64,000 bases of DNA from NCBI GenBank assembly GCA_964544055.1, contig CAZJAA010000010.1, positions 1-64,000 on the forward strand, given 5' to 3'. The stretch comes from SIG299 sp964544055 (GTDB taxonomy: Bacteria > Bacillota > Clostridia > Lachnospirales > Lachnospiraceae). Positions 52,846 to 60,308 of the stretch are shown in pieces. Under the pieces are notes generated by a model. It had not been told where the DNA came from. It saw nothing but the letters and a program-made list of their open reading frames with translations, and searched no databases. Position numbers and translations under genes: made by a program. Positions within the stretch are counted from its first letter, which is position 1. The number at the start of each line of letters is the position of its first letter.

Positions 52846-53793
52846 CTAAAATATATCTTTTTTATGAAAAATCATTGCAACAATGCAGGACAACAGTAAA
52901 GCAAAACCCAGCACAAAATAAAACCCATATGGATTATCATGTCCCGGCAACGGCACATTCATTCCATAAAAGCTGGCAATCATGGTTGGAATTGACATTA
53001 CAATCGTTATCGTAGCAAGAAATTTCATAACAATATTCAGATTATTGCTGATAACAGAGGCAAAAGTATCTACCATTCCGCTTAAAATTCCGTTGTAAAT
53101 ATTTGCCATTTCCATAGCCTGTTTATTTTCAATAATAACGTCTTCCAGTAAATCCTCATCATCCGGATAACGTTTTACCTTCTCACTTTTCAACATTTTT
53201 TCGAATACACCTTCATTTGCACGCAGAGAAGTTGTAAAGTAGACGAGACTCTTCTGGAGTTCCAGAAGTTCAAACAATTCTTTATTTTTCTGGGACACAT
53301 GCAGACGGTCTTCAATCGTTTCACTCTGCCGATTAATGGAGCGCAGATACTGCAAAAATTCGGTAGCTACCCTGAAAAAAATCTGCAGGATAAAACGCGT
53401 TTTTTTATGCGTGGAAAACCCTTTCATCCGGCCGGATCGTATATGCGTCAGCACCGGTGTTTCTATCAGACAAACCGTGATAATATAATCATCCAGATGC
53501 ACAATAGCTAACGGCATGGTCGTATAACGGTCTTTTTCCTGTTTTTCCACAATTTCTTTTTCTACCGCAGGAATGTCCACGATCATCAGGGTATAATCCT
53601 CTTCTTTTTCAATACGGGCACGTTCTTCTGCATCCAGTGCGGTTTTCAGAACATCTTCTTCTATTTCGCATACACTGGATATCTGATGAATTTCTGAAAG
53701 AGTAGGGTTTGTCATGGAAATCCAGCAGTCTTTTTCCACAGTATCAATTTTTTCCAGTATTTTTCCTTCCATTGTCTTAAAAATCTCAATCAT
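52846..53793 (-). CDS. corA: CorA-type magnesium/divalent metal transporter
   Basis: 315 aa, standard CorA length. Long helical N-terminal cytoplasmic funnel; two C-terminal spans. The selectivity motif YGMNVPLPGHDNPYG (about residue 280) is exact. GGGGGAGCG precedes the ATG. It probably imports Mg2+ or another divalent ion down the membrane potential. It is the first gene of the co-oriented set leading to ytfJ, though a shared transcript is not shown. Confidence 0.95.
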   Translation of the reverse strand: MIEIFKTMEGKILEKIDTVEKDCWISMTNPTLSEIHQISSVCEIEEDVLKTALDAEERARIEKEEDYTLMIVDIPAVEKEIVEKQEKDRYTTMPLAIVHLDDYIITVCLIETPVLTHIRSGRMKGFSTHKKTRFILQIFFRVATEFLQYLRSINRQSETIEDRLHVSQKNKELFELLELQKSLVYFTTSLRANEGVFEKMLKSEKVKRYPDDEDLLEDVIIENKQAMEMANIYNGILSGMVDTFASVISNNLNIVMKFLATITIVMSIPTMIASFYGMNVPLPGHDNPYGFYFVLGFALLLSCIVAMIFHKKDIF

Positions 53794-53862
53794 CCCAACG
53801 CTCCCCCTTTTTATAAAAATGCGCCAGACGCTTTTTTACAATATGCTATATATTCCGGAATG

Positions 53863-53888
53863 AAAAAGGCAGATTGTTTCATCTGCCT
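53863..53888 (-). terminator. Terminator of the CPBP protease gene
   Basis: Minus-strand GGCAGAT-GAAACA-ATCTGCC stem followed by TTTTTC, about 35 bases after the stop. Confidence 0.8.
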
Positions 53889-53921
53889 CTTCACTTTCTT
53901 TCTATTATAAAATTCTTATTC

Positions 53922-54824
53922 TTATTCGTCAAATGAATTTTCACTAAACATTTTATTTTTTACGGATTTTTCTTCATCACTCAGCAGTTTTGGCTCTTTT
54001 CGTGCAGCCGGATACAATTTTGCTGCCAGAAACAGAAGTGCCACACCGACTACCGCAATTCCGAACAATCCGATTAGCGTATCCGTCACTGCCACAGGAA
54101 GAAAATTCAGAACTTCTGCTGACGCATTGACAAATGCGTGTAACAGGATGGATGCCCAGATAGATTGAAAATAATTTGCCGTAAAACCAAGCACCAGACC
54201 GGTGACAAATGCATAAACACCCTGTATTAGATTCATGTGATATATGCCGAATAACGCCGCCTGCAACAGATTCGCTGCAAAAAAAGGCATTGTTTTCTGT
54301 GCTTTTTTCAAAGTAACACCGCGAAATAAAAATTCTTCAGACAGTGGTGCCAGAACCACTGTTGTCAACAGAGACAGCCAGAGATTTCCGCCCACCAACT
54401 GCTCCATCAGTTCACTGTACTGTTCGGTCAGACTCTGAGGCAAAACAGGATAGAGTGCACTCAGACACATGGAAATCAAAAACTGCAACGACAGTCCAAG
54501 ACATGCCAGAGCCGCCAGAAGCTTTCCATTGACAACCTCTTTGAGTTTCCAATCCGTTTCCTGCTTATATCTACGATACCAGAGTGCACCGACAAACACG
54601 GTCAATGCTGTAGCAGCCACCGTCACTATCATTAGATAATTGGCACTCATTTTTTCAGCCAGATATACCTTCTGCTCCGCAGAATCCATAATTCCAAGTT
54701 GTGCCATGCGGATGCCCAAATACACGCTGTATCCCAAAATACCAAGCAGTGATACCACAAGCTGACAGAGCAAAGCGATTACAAGCGGTAGAAAATAACT
54801 GATAACTTCACTTATCCTACGCAT
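53922..54824 (-). CDS. CPBP-family intramembrane metalloprotease
   Basis: 300 aa, about eight predicted spans. Motif 1 is SEEFLFRGVTLKKA (EExxxR, about residue 165), motif 2 FGIYHMNLIQG (FxxxH, about 195), and a later HAFVNASAEVLNF supplies the third conserved His/Asn. Members include type-II CAAX-processing enzymes and bacteriocin-immunity proteins. It overlaps the GntR gene by 8 bases and is its co-transcribed neighbour; substrate unknown. Confidence 0.9.
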   Translation of the reverse strand: MRRISEVISYFLPLVIALLCQLVVSLLGILGYSVYLGIRMAQLGIMDSAEQKVYLAEKMSANYLMIVTVAATALTVFVGALWYRRYKQETDWKLKEVVNGKLLAALACLGLSLQFLISMCLSALYPVLPQSLTEQYSELMEQLVGGNLWLSLLTTVVLAPLSEEFLFRGVTLKKAQKTMPFFAANLLQAALFGIYHMNLIQGVYAFVTGLVLGFTANYFQSIWASILLHAFVNASAEVLNFLPVAVTDTLIGLFGIAVVGVALLFLAAKLYPAARKEPKLLSDEEKSVKNKMFSENSFDE

Positions 54825-55500
54825 CCTTTTTCTCCTTCATATTTTCTATAGTCTGGATAATATGCTTATGTGCCAGCTGTTCTGCCAGATCTCCATCACG
54901 TTTTCGCATTGCCTCCAGAATTGCCAGATGCTCTTCATTGGATTCCTTGGCACGATGCTCTTTCTGCAAAGACTGCTTACGGATACGCTCCAGATAATGA
55001 TGGAACGTTGTCAGCTCATGCTCCAGAATTTTACTGCCTGAAGCTTTATAAATGCTTTCGTGAAATTTATTGTCCAACTCTACCAGCTGATCGTAATGCT
55101 TTTTCTTTTCATGAAATTCAGAAAGGTAAACAATTTCTTCCAGGCTTTCAATTTCCTCTTCGGAAATCCGTTCACATGCCCAACGTGCCGCCAGACCCTC
55201 CAGATACGAGCGGATAACATAAATATCTCTCGTGTCCTTGTCCGAAATTCCGGTCACATAAGCCCCTTTATTTGGTACAATTTTTACCAGACCTTCCAGC
55301 TCCAACTGTCGCAGTGCTTCACGAACCGGAGTACGGCTGACACCAAACTCTGCACCAATGGTTGTTTCTTTCAGTTCCTCATTTTCACTGTATTTTCCAG
55401 ATAAAATATCTTCACGAATCCGGTGAAACACTCGTCCTCGCAGAGAATACTTATCAGTCACCTCTTTCTGGACAATACTTTTGTCCCTACCAACTTCCAT
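54817..55500 (-). CDS. GntR-family (FCD-type) transcriptional regulator
   Basis: 227 aa from the ATG at 55500, preceded by AAAGGAAAGG; upstream in-frame codons derive from the mobile repeat and should be excluded. An N-terminal winged helix (LKETTIGAEFGVSRTPVREA, LELEGLVKIVPNKGAYV) is followed by a C-terminal FCD helical ligand domain (DIYVIRSYLEGLAARWACER; LDNKFHESIYKASGSKILEH). FCD regulators often sense carboxylic acids. It lies downstream of icd and the citrate synthase, and the palindrome at 58494-58511 on their promoter is a plausible target. Confidence 0.92.
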   Translation of the reverse strand: MEVGRDKSIVQKEVTDKYSLRGRVFHRIREDILSGKYSENEELKETTIGAEFGVSRTPVREALRQLELEGLVKIVPNKGAYVTGISDKDTRDIYVIRSYLEGLAARWACERISEEEIESLEEIVYLSEFHEKKKHYDQLVELDNKFHESIYKASGSKILEHELTTFHHYLERIRKQSLQKEHRAKESNEEHLAILEAMRKRDGDLAEQLAHKHIIQTIENMKEKKDA

Positions 55501-55529
55501 TGTTATACCTTTCCTTTTTATTATTAACG

Positions 55530-55790
55530 CCACTGTCCTGCTGCCTGCATAAAAGCATGGGTACAAGTACCCTGCTTTTCATTCTCTCTTTTTCTTTTTT
55601 TCAAGTGCTGTTAACACCTGCTAACCTCCACTCGCAAAACCTGCCAGCTTCGCTGTCAGTCGCTGCTTTCGCAGCTTCTGTTTTACTCGTGAGTTTAGCA
55701 GTGTGTTTCCACTGTCCTGCTGCCTGCATAAAAGCATGGGTACAAGTACCCTGCTTTTATGCAGGCGCAGTACAGTGTTAACAGCACTTG
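55530..55790. mobile_element. MITE-like element with overlapping 50-bp direct repeat, at the end of icd
   Basis: Perfect 16-bp terminal inverted repeats CAAGTGCTGTTAACAC (55602-55617) and its complement (55775-55790) enclose 189 bases with the core CTGCCAGC, GCTGTCAGTCGCTGCT shared with 16299-16487. The interior holds a long perfect hairpin (55722-55766, 20-bp arms around CAAG apart from one unpaired base). A 50-bp segment at 55709-55758 also occurs exactly at 55530-55579, outside the element. The right terminal repeat overlaps the last codons and stop of icd. Confidence 0.7.
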
Positions 55791-56947
55791 GCGATAGTTT
55801 CCATGATGTAGTCGGCAAACTCTGCACTGGTAACACCGGTGTCACGACCAGTAACCACATACTTCTTTTCGGTTACAGTACAAATATCCAGTGCCTTATA
55901 AAGCTTATCTGCCTTGTCCTGGTAGCCAATATGGCCAAGAAGCATAGCAGCCGCACGAATGACACTGCATGGATCCGCATACTTATCTCTGCCCTCTGTT
56001 ACCATACGAGGTGCAGAACCATGAATTGCTTCAAACATAGCATATCTCTTACCGATATTTGCACTTCCGGCAGTACCCACACCGCCCTGGAACTCAGCCG
56101 CTTCATCGGTAATAATGTCACCATATAAATTTGGAAGAACAAGTACCTGAAAATCACGTCTTCTCTTTTCATCAATCAGCTTTGCTGTCATAATATCAAT
56201 ATACCAGTCATCTGCTGTAATCTCCGGATATTCCTTTGCAATTTCACGGAAAGTATCCAGGAACTTTCCATCTGTTGTTTTGATAATGTTTGCCTTGGTA
56301 ACTGCAGTTACTCTTGTCTTTTTATTTGCCTTGGCATATTCAAATGCTGCACGGATAATACGCTCACAGCCCTGGCTTGTTACTACGGTAAAATCAACTC
56401 CAAGGTCTTCTGTAACATGTACACCCTTGCTTCCTACAGCATACGCACCCTCTGTATTTTCACGGTAGAAAGTCCAGTCAATGCCCTGCTCCGGAATGCG
56501 AACCGGACGAACATTAGCAAACAGGTCTAATGCCTTTCTCATGGCAACGTTGGCACTTTCCACATTTGGCCATGGATCACCCTTTCTAGGAGTTGTAGTA
56601 GGTCCCTTTAAAATAACGTGACATTCTTTCAGCTCTTCTAACACATCCGCAGGAATTGCTGCATTTTCAGCCACACGACGCTCAATTGTAAGACCATCGA
56701 TTACCTTAAATTCTACCTTTCCGGCTTTTACTTCATCTGCGAGCAGATACTCTAAAATTCTCTGTGCCTGTGCTGTAATTGCCGGACCGATGCCGTCGCC
56801 ACCACACACGCCGATTTTGATGGTGTCAAGAGCTGCATAATCCAAAAAGCCGCCCTGTGCTTTCATATCCTCTACTCTTGCCAGCTGCTCTTCTAAAAGC
56901 TTTCCAAATGCTTCCTTTGCTGCCGTAATCTGTGTTGCGTAATCCAT
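55778..56947 (-). CDS. icd: Isocitrate dehydrogenase (isocitrate/isopropylmalate dehydrogenase family)
   Basis: 389 aa from the ATG at 56947 (AAAGGAG upstream). Converts isocitrate to 2-oxoglutarate. Core segments: VCGGDGIGPAITAQAQRILE (cofactor site), FANVRPVRIPEQGIDWTFYR ENTEGAY region, LPNLYGDIITDEAAEFQGGV and EAIHGSAPRMVTEGRD. The family also includes homoisocitrate and isopropylmalate dehydrogenases; the adjacent Re-citrate synthase favours a glutamate-forming oxidative branch. Cofactor (NAD or NADP) is not determined. Its last four codons (AAG TGC TGT TAA) lie in the terminal repeat of a mobile element, which seems to have replaced the native C-terminus. It is 115 bases after the synthase gene. 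Confidence 0.85.
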   Translation of the reverse strand: MDYATQITAAKEAFGKLLEEQLARVEDMKAQGGFLDYAALDTIKIGVCGGDGIGPAITAQAQRILEYLLADEVKAGKVEFKVIDGLTIERRVAENAAIPADVLEELKECHVILKGPTTTPRKGDPWPNVESANVAMRKALDLFANVRPVRIPEQGIDWTFYRENTEGAYAVGSKGVHVTEDLGVDFTVVTSQGCERIIRAAFEYAKANKKTRVTAVTKANIIKTTDGKFLDTFREIAKEYPEITADDWYIDIMTAKLIDEKRRRDFQVLVLPNLYGDIITDEAAEFQGGVGTAGSANIGKRYAMFEAIHGSAPRMVTEGRDKYADPCSVIRAAAMLLGHIGYQDKADKLYKALDICTVTEKKYVVTGRDTGVTSAEFADYIMETIAKCC

Positions 56948-57062
56948 GTTTTGTTCTCCTTTTTTTCTGAATATTTTACCTATATAATTTTTTCCCTCAG
57001 GAAAATTTCTCACATTTTCCGTTTTTGGTTATTATCAGTTCTTTCTGCACATTCCAACAGCC

Positions 57063-58466
57063 TTAATCAACAATTGGCGGCAGATTCATACCAAACTTTG
57101 CCTGACGAAGCTGTATCTGCTCGGAAAGCTCTTTGTCTGTAATAACAGTAATTCGTCCGCCGTCATACTGTTCATCCACCCATTCTTTCAGTGCCACAAC
57201 CAGTGGATGTGTTTTATCCAGAGCAGCCTCACCCTTTAAATGGAAAATGGTATTCATCCAGTGAGCAATACCGGCAAGACCGGAAGTATTGGACACTGAC
57301 ACAAGTACCGGACGCTTTAAAAACTTTTCTGTATCAAAAACATTGTAAATTTCTTCATTTTTCAGCAGACCATCCGCATGGATTCCTGCTCTGGTTACAT
57401 TAAAGTTTGAGCCGACAAACGGAGTACGGGATGGCAGCTTATAACCGATTTCTGTCCGGAAATAATCTACCAGATCGGTAATTACCGTTGTATCCATACC
57501 GTCTAACGTACCCTTTAACTGTGCATACTCAAATACCATTGCTTCCAAAGGCGTATTGCCGGTACGCTCGCCAATACCAAACAGGGAACAGTTCACGCTG
57601 GAAGCTCCATACAGCCATGCTGTTGTAGAGTTGGTAACTGCCTTATAAAAATCGTTATGGCCATGCCACTCCAGCAGCTCAGACGGAACACCCGCATGGA
57701 CAAGGAGTGCATAAATCAGCCCCTGCACGGAACGCGGAAGAACGGCACCGGAGAAGTTGACTCCGTAACCCATCGTATCGCAGGCACGGATTTTTACCGG
57801 AATGTTATATTCTGCACCAAGCTTCATCAGTTCGAAACAGAACGGAATAACAAAGCCGTGAACGTCAGCACGGGTAATATCTTCCAGATGACATCTTGGT
57901 GCGATGCCAGTTTCCAGACATTCCCTTACAATATTTAAATAGTGCTGCATCGCCTGACCACGGGTCATTTTCATTTTGTAGAAAATGTGATAGTCGGAAC
58001 AGCTTACTAAAATACCAGTTTCGCGAATACCGATGGATTTTACAAGCTCGAAATCCTTTTTGCTGGCACGAATCCATGTGGTACATTCCGGGAACTGATA
58101 GCCTCTCTCCATACATTTATATAAAGCATCTCTGTCTTTTTTACTGTACACAAAAAACTCACTCTGACGAATCAGACCATTTGGACCGCCAAGCTTATGT
58201 AAATAGTCATAAATTGTCACAATCTGTTCCGGCGTATATGGTGCACGCGACTGTTGGCCATCGCGGAACGTGGTATCCGTAATCCAGATTTCTTCTGGAA
58301 AATTGTGTGGTACAATTCGATCATTGAAGGCAATTTTAGGAATTTCATCATACGGAAACAGGTTACGATACACATTGGGCTGCTTCACGTCTACCAACTC
58401 ATAAATCTTCTCTTCCAAAGACAACAGATTATTTTGTGGGTTAATATGAACTTTTCGATTCTGCAT
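57063..58466 (-). CDS. Probable Re-citrate synthase (HMGL-like family)
   Basis: 467 aa. TIM-barrel of the 2-isopropylmalate/homocitrate synthase family: WITDTTFRDGQQSRAPYTPE (about residue 61, catalytic Arg/Asp), RCHLEDITRADVHGFV (about 190), EWHGHNDFYKAVTNSTTAWL (about 268, metal His pair), FGIGERTGNTPLEAMVFEY. There is no C-terminal leucine-feedback domain. Its length, its opening features and its pairing with isocitrate dehydrogenase agree with the Clostridium kluyveri-type Re-citrate synthase that makes citrate from oxaloacetate and acetyl-CoA. Homocitrate synthase remains an alternative. GGGAG precedes the ATG. Confidence 0.78.
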   Translation of the reverse strand: MQNRKVHINPQNNLLSLEEKIYELVDVKQPNVYRNLFPYDEIPKIAFNDRIVPHNFPEEIWITDTTFRDGQQSRAPYTPEQIVTIYDYLHKLGGPNGLIRQSEFFVYSKKDRDALYKCMERGYQFPECTTWIRASKKDFELVKSIGIRETGILVSCSDYHIFYKMKMTRGQAMQHYLNIVRECLETGIAPRCHLEDITRADVHGFVIPFCFELMKLGAEYNIPVKIRACDTMGYGVNFSGAVLPRSVQGLIYALLVHAGVPSELLEWHGHNDFYKAVTNSTTAWLYGASSVNCSLFGIGERTGNTPLEAMVFEYAQLKGTLDGMDTTVITDLVDYFRTEIGYKLPSRTPFVGSNFNVTRAGIHADGLLKNEEIYNVFDTEKFLKRPVLVSVSNTSGLAGIAHWMNTIFHLKGEAALDKTHPLVVALKEWVDEQYDGGRITVITDKELSEQIQLRQAKFGMNLPPIVD

Positions 58467-58493
58467 GTTTTTACTCTCCCTTTTCGCTTTTGC

Positions 58494-58525
58494 ATAATTG
58501 TATACAATTATACGAGTATTGTCAA
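58494..58525 (-). promoter_or_regulatory. Citrate-synthase promoter with GntR-type palindrome
   Basis: Minus-strand TTGACA, 17 bases, TACAAT. The perfect 18-bp palindrome ATAATTGTATACAATTAT (58494-58511) covers the -10. TTGTATACAA-type sites are characteristic of GntR/FadR-family operators. Repression by the FCD regulator encoded at 54817-55500 is inferred. Confidence 0.7.
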
Positions 58526-58550
58526 CAGAAAGTTCCTCTGTTTTTACTTT

Positions 58551-59579
58551 TTATTTGCTTTTTCTTTTTGAAATGACATAATCGGCATACTCCTGTGGAA
58601 TCAGGCCTTTGCTCCTCATGGCAGAAAGATATTCTGCCACCGTGTTTTCAGACAACTCTGCCCGAGCAAGATTCGTAAGTATCTCCAGTACTTTTTCTTT
58701 ATACTCCTGACCGCTATATATGCCATCCCAATAAAGAAACCGTGCAATGTAGATTTTCTGAAAATAAACGCTTTCATTATCTGTTTTTCCGTCTTCTAGT
58801 ACGAAGCAGTCCGGCAGGATTTTCAACAGATTTTTTACCGAGCCGGAGGTACACCAGATACCAGGTGCAGCAGAATATAGGTTTTTCCGGTACTCCTGGT
58901 GATACCTGTTTGTTTCAACTTTATAATATTTTGGTAACAAATTTCCAAAAATCATATTTATCACCGACGGTTCACTAACCTCGGAGTATTCTTCCAACGG
59001 ATATGCAAAGATTCCACGCCGGATATATATTTTATTTGACTCCGAGCGATGAGATTTCACCAGACGCGGTTCCTTTTCCAACACAAGAAAATACAGATAT
59101 TGCGCATCTGCCCAGAGATATGCCGGACTCTGAATAATTTTTTCTGTCTGACATCGGTCAATCAGCACCGTAACATGATGCTTTTTTACTTTATAGGCTA
59201 CCATGATTTTTTTAAGTTTTGCCTCATCATATGCCTGCAAAGGATTCTCTGTTTCATTTTCTTGAGTTTTTGTCTGCTTCTTTTCCTTTTTTTCTGATGA
59301 AATCCATTCCAGTGCACCCGGTTCTTCTGTTTCGTTTTTCTTTTTTTCTTTCTTTTTTTTCTCCACGGAAACAGTTTTTTGTGCAAAAGAGGTATTAAAA
59401 AGAAGCATGCCATCGGCAAAAATAACGGCAAATGCAGTCAACCCAAGCACAGTACTTCCAAGTATCAGTGCCGTAATCGTCAGCGCCGCACCTGAGACCA
59501 GTATTCCCACCAAAAGAAACAATTTCCGTTTCGTTTTGGTACTTCCATATTTTAATGTGTTAATCAGCTTCCCCGGCAT
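58551..59579 (-). CDS. Conserved membrane-anchored hypothetical protein
   Basis: 342 aa. Two N-terminal spans (KLFLLVGILVSGAALTITAL and VLGLTAFAVIFADGMLLF), then a very Lys/Glu-rich linker (about 72-115), then a soluble alpha/beta domain with KKIMVAYKVKKHHVTVLIDR and repeated Tyr residues (SPAYLWADAQYLYFLVLEKE). No catalytic motif recognised. GGGAG precedes the ATG. It is read after nrdG in the same direction but separated by 26 bases, so read-through from nrdDG is possible. Typical of family-restricted Lachnospiraceae proteins. Confidence 0.65.
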   Translation of the reverse strand: MPGKLINTLKYGSTKTKRKLFLLVGILVSGAALTITALILGSTVLGLTAFAVIFADGMLLFNTSFAQKTVSVEKKKKEKKKNETEEPGALEWISSEKKEKKQTKTQENETENPLQAYDEAKLKKIMVAYKVKKHHVTVLIDRCQTEKIIQSPAYLWADAQYLYFLVLEKEPRLVKSHRSESNKIYIRRGIFAYPLEEYSEVSEPSVINMIFGNLLPKYYKVETNRYHQEYRKNLYSAAPGIWCTSGSVKNLLKILPDCFVLEDGKTDNESVYFQKIYIARFLYWDGIYSGQEYKEKVLEILTNLARAELSENTVAEYLSAMRSKGLIPQEYADYVISKRKSK

Positions 59580-59605
59580 AACCGTGTTCTCCCTGCTTTA
59601 ACTTT

Positions 59606-60136
59606 TTATTGTTGCTCCAAATCATAAAGCACAACGCTTTCTGCTGCCAGTGATTCCTGCACTAAAATCGTCCTTTGATTGGAAGAACCCTTAAAACGCA
59701 GCGACAAATTTTTTAATTCCTCTACAAATTTGCCATCCACCAATACTTCCAGACAGGACAGGATTTCTTTTGTTTCAGGAACTTCCTGGCACATACGGTT
59801 TAAAATGTCTTTTTCAAAATCGTATCCAGAAAACATCCAGACAGACTTTTCCGGATACTGCTTCTTTACTGCCTTCAACAGTCGAAGTACCTCCGGCTGG
59901 TTTTTCGGCTCTAACGGTTCTCCGCCAAGAACGGTTAGACCTTTCACATAGGAAGGCTTTAAATAAGTAAGCACCGTCTGAATCGTATCATCCGTAAATG
60001 GCTTTCCATAATTAAAATCCCAGGCTTCTTTATTGAAGCAGCCTTTGCAATAATGCGTACAGCCACTGACAAAAACAGAAACCCTTATTCCCGGTCCATT
60101 GGCAACATCATACTGTTTTATATCTGCATAATTCAT
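59606..60136 (-). CDS. nrdG: Anaerobic ribonucleotide reductase activating protein
   Basis: 176 aa from the ATG at 60136. A radical-SAM activase: the cluster motif SGCTHYCKGCFNKE (CxxxCxxC) appears at about residue 29, and LTVLGGEPLEPKNQPEVLRLL at about 72 is the SAM-contacting GGEP element. It generates the glycyl radical on NrdD. GGAGATTAGG precedes the ATG. It follows nrdD by 172 bases, and the gap is largely filled by the 95-bp repeat. Confidence 0.96.
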   Translation of the reverse strand: MNYADIKQYDVANGPGIRVSVFVSGCTHYCKGCFNKEAWDFNYGKPFTDDTIQTVLTYLKPSYVKGLTVLGGEPLEPKNQPEVLRLLKAVKKQYPEKSVWMFSGYDFEKDILNRMCQEVPETKEILSCLEVLVDGKFVEELKNLSLRFKGSSNQRTILVQESLAAESVVLYDLEQQ

Positions 60137-60144
60137 CCTAATCT

Positions 60145-60240
60145 CCATTCCGGAGCGTTTTTTTGTGCGATGGGCGAACAGAAATTCGTGCAGACGATTT
60201 CTGTTCGCCCATCAGGACTTATTTGTGACGTTCCTGCACA
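60145..60240. repeat. Approximately 95-bp palindromic leader repeat, copy B
   Basis: Near the centre, GGGCGAACAGAAAT and ATTTCTGTTCGCCC form a perfect 14-bp pair around a short loop; the outer ends (CCGGAGCG / CGTTCC) also pair. It is homologous to copy A at 32719-32810. On the minus strand it ends at the GGAATGGAGA before the nrdG start, the same relative position as copy A. Confidence 0.7.
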
Positions 60241-60308
60241 AATAGCCAACAACTTAGTTGTTTAGGAAATATCAGCATATCAATGTGATTTCTCACACTA
60301 ATTCATTC

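Noticed and set aside
55501..55566. N-terminal 22-residue extension of the GntR regulator
   Set aside because: The extension is encoded by the mobile repeat; the ATG at 55500 has the ribosome site and matches family length.
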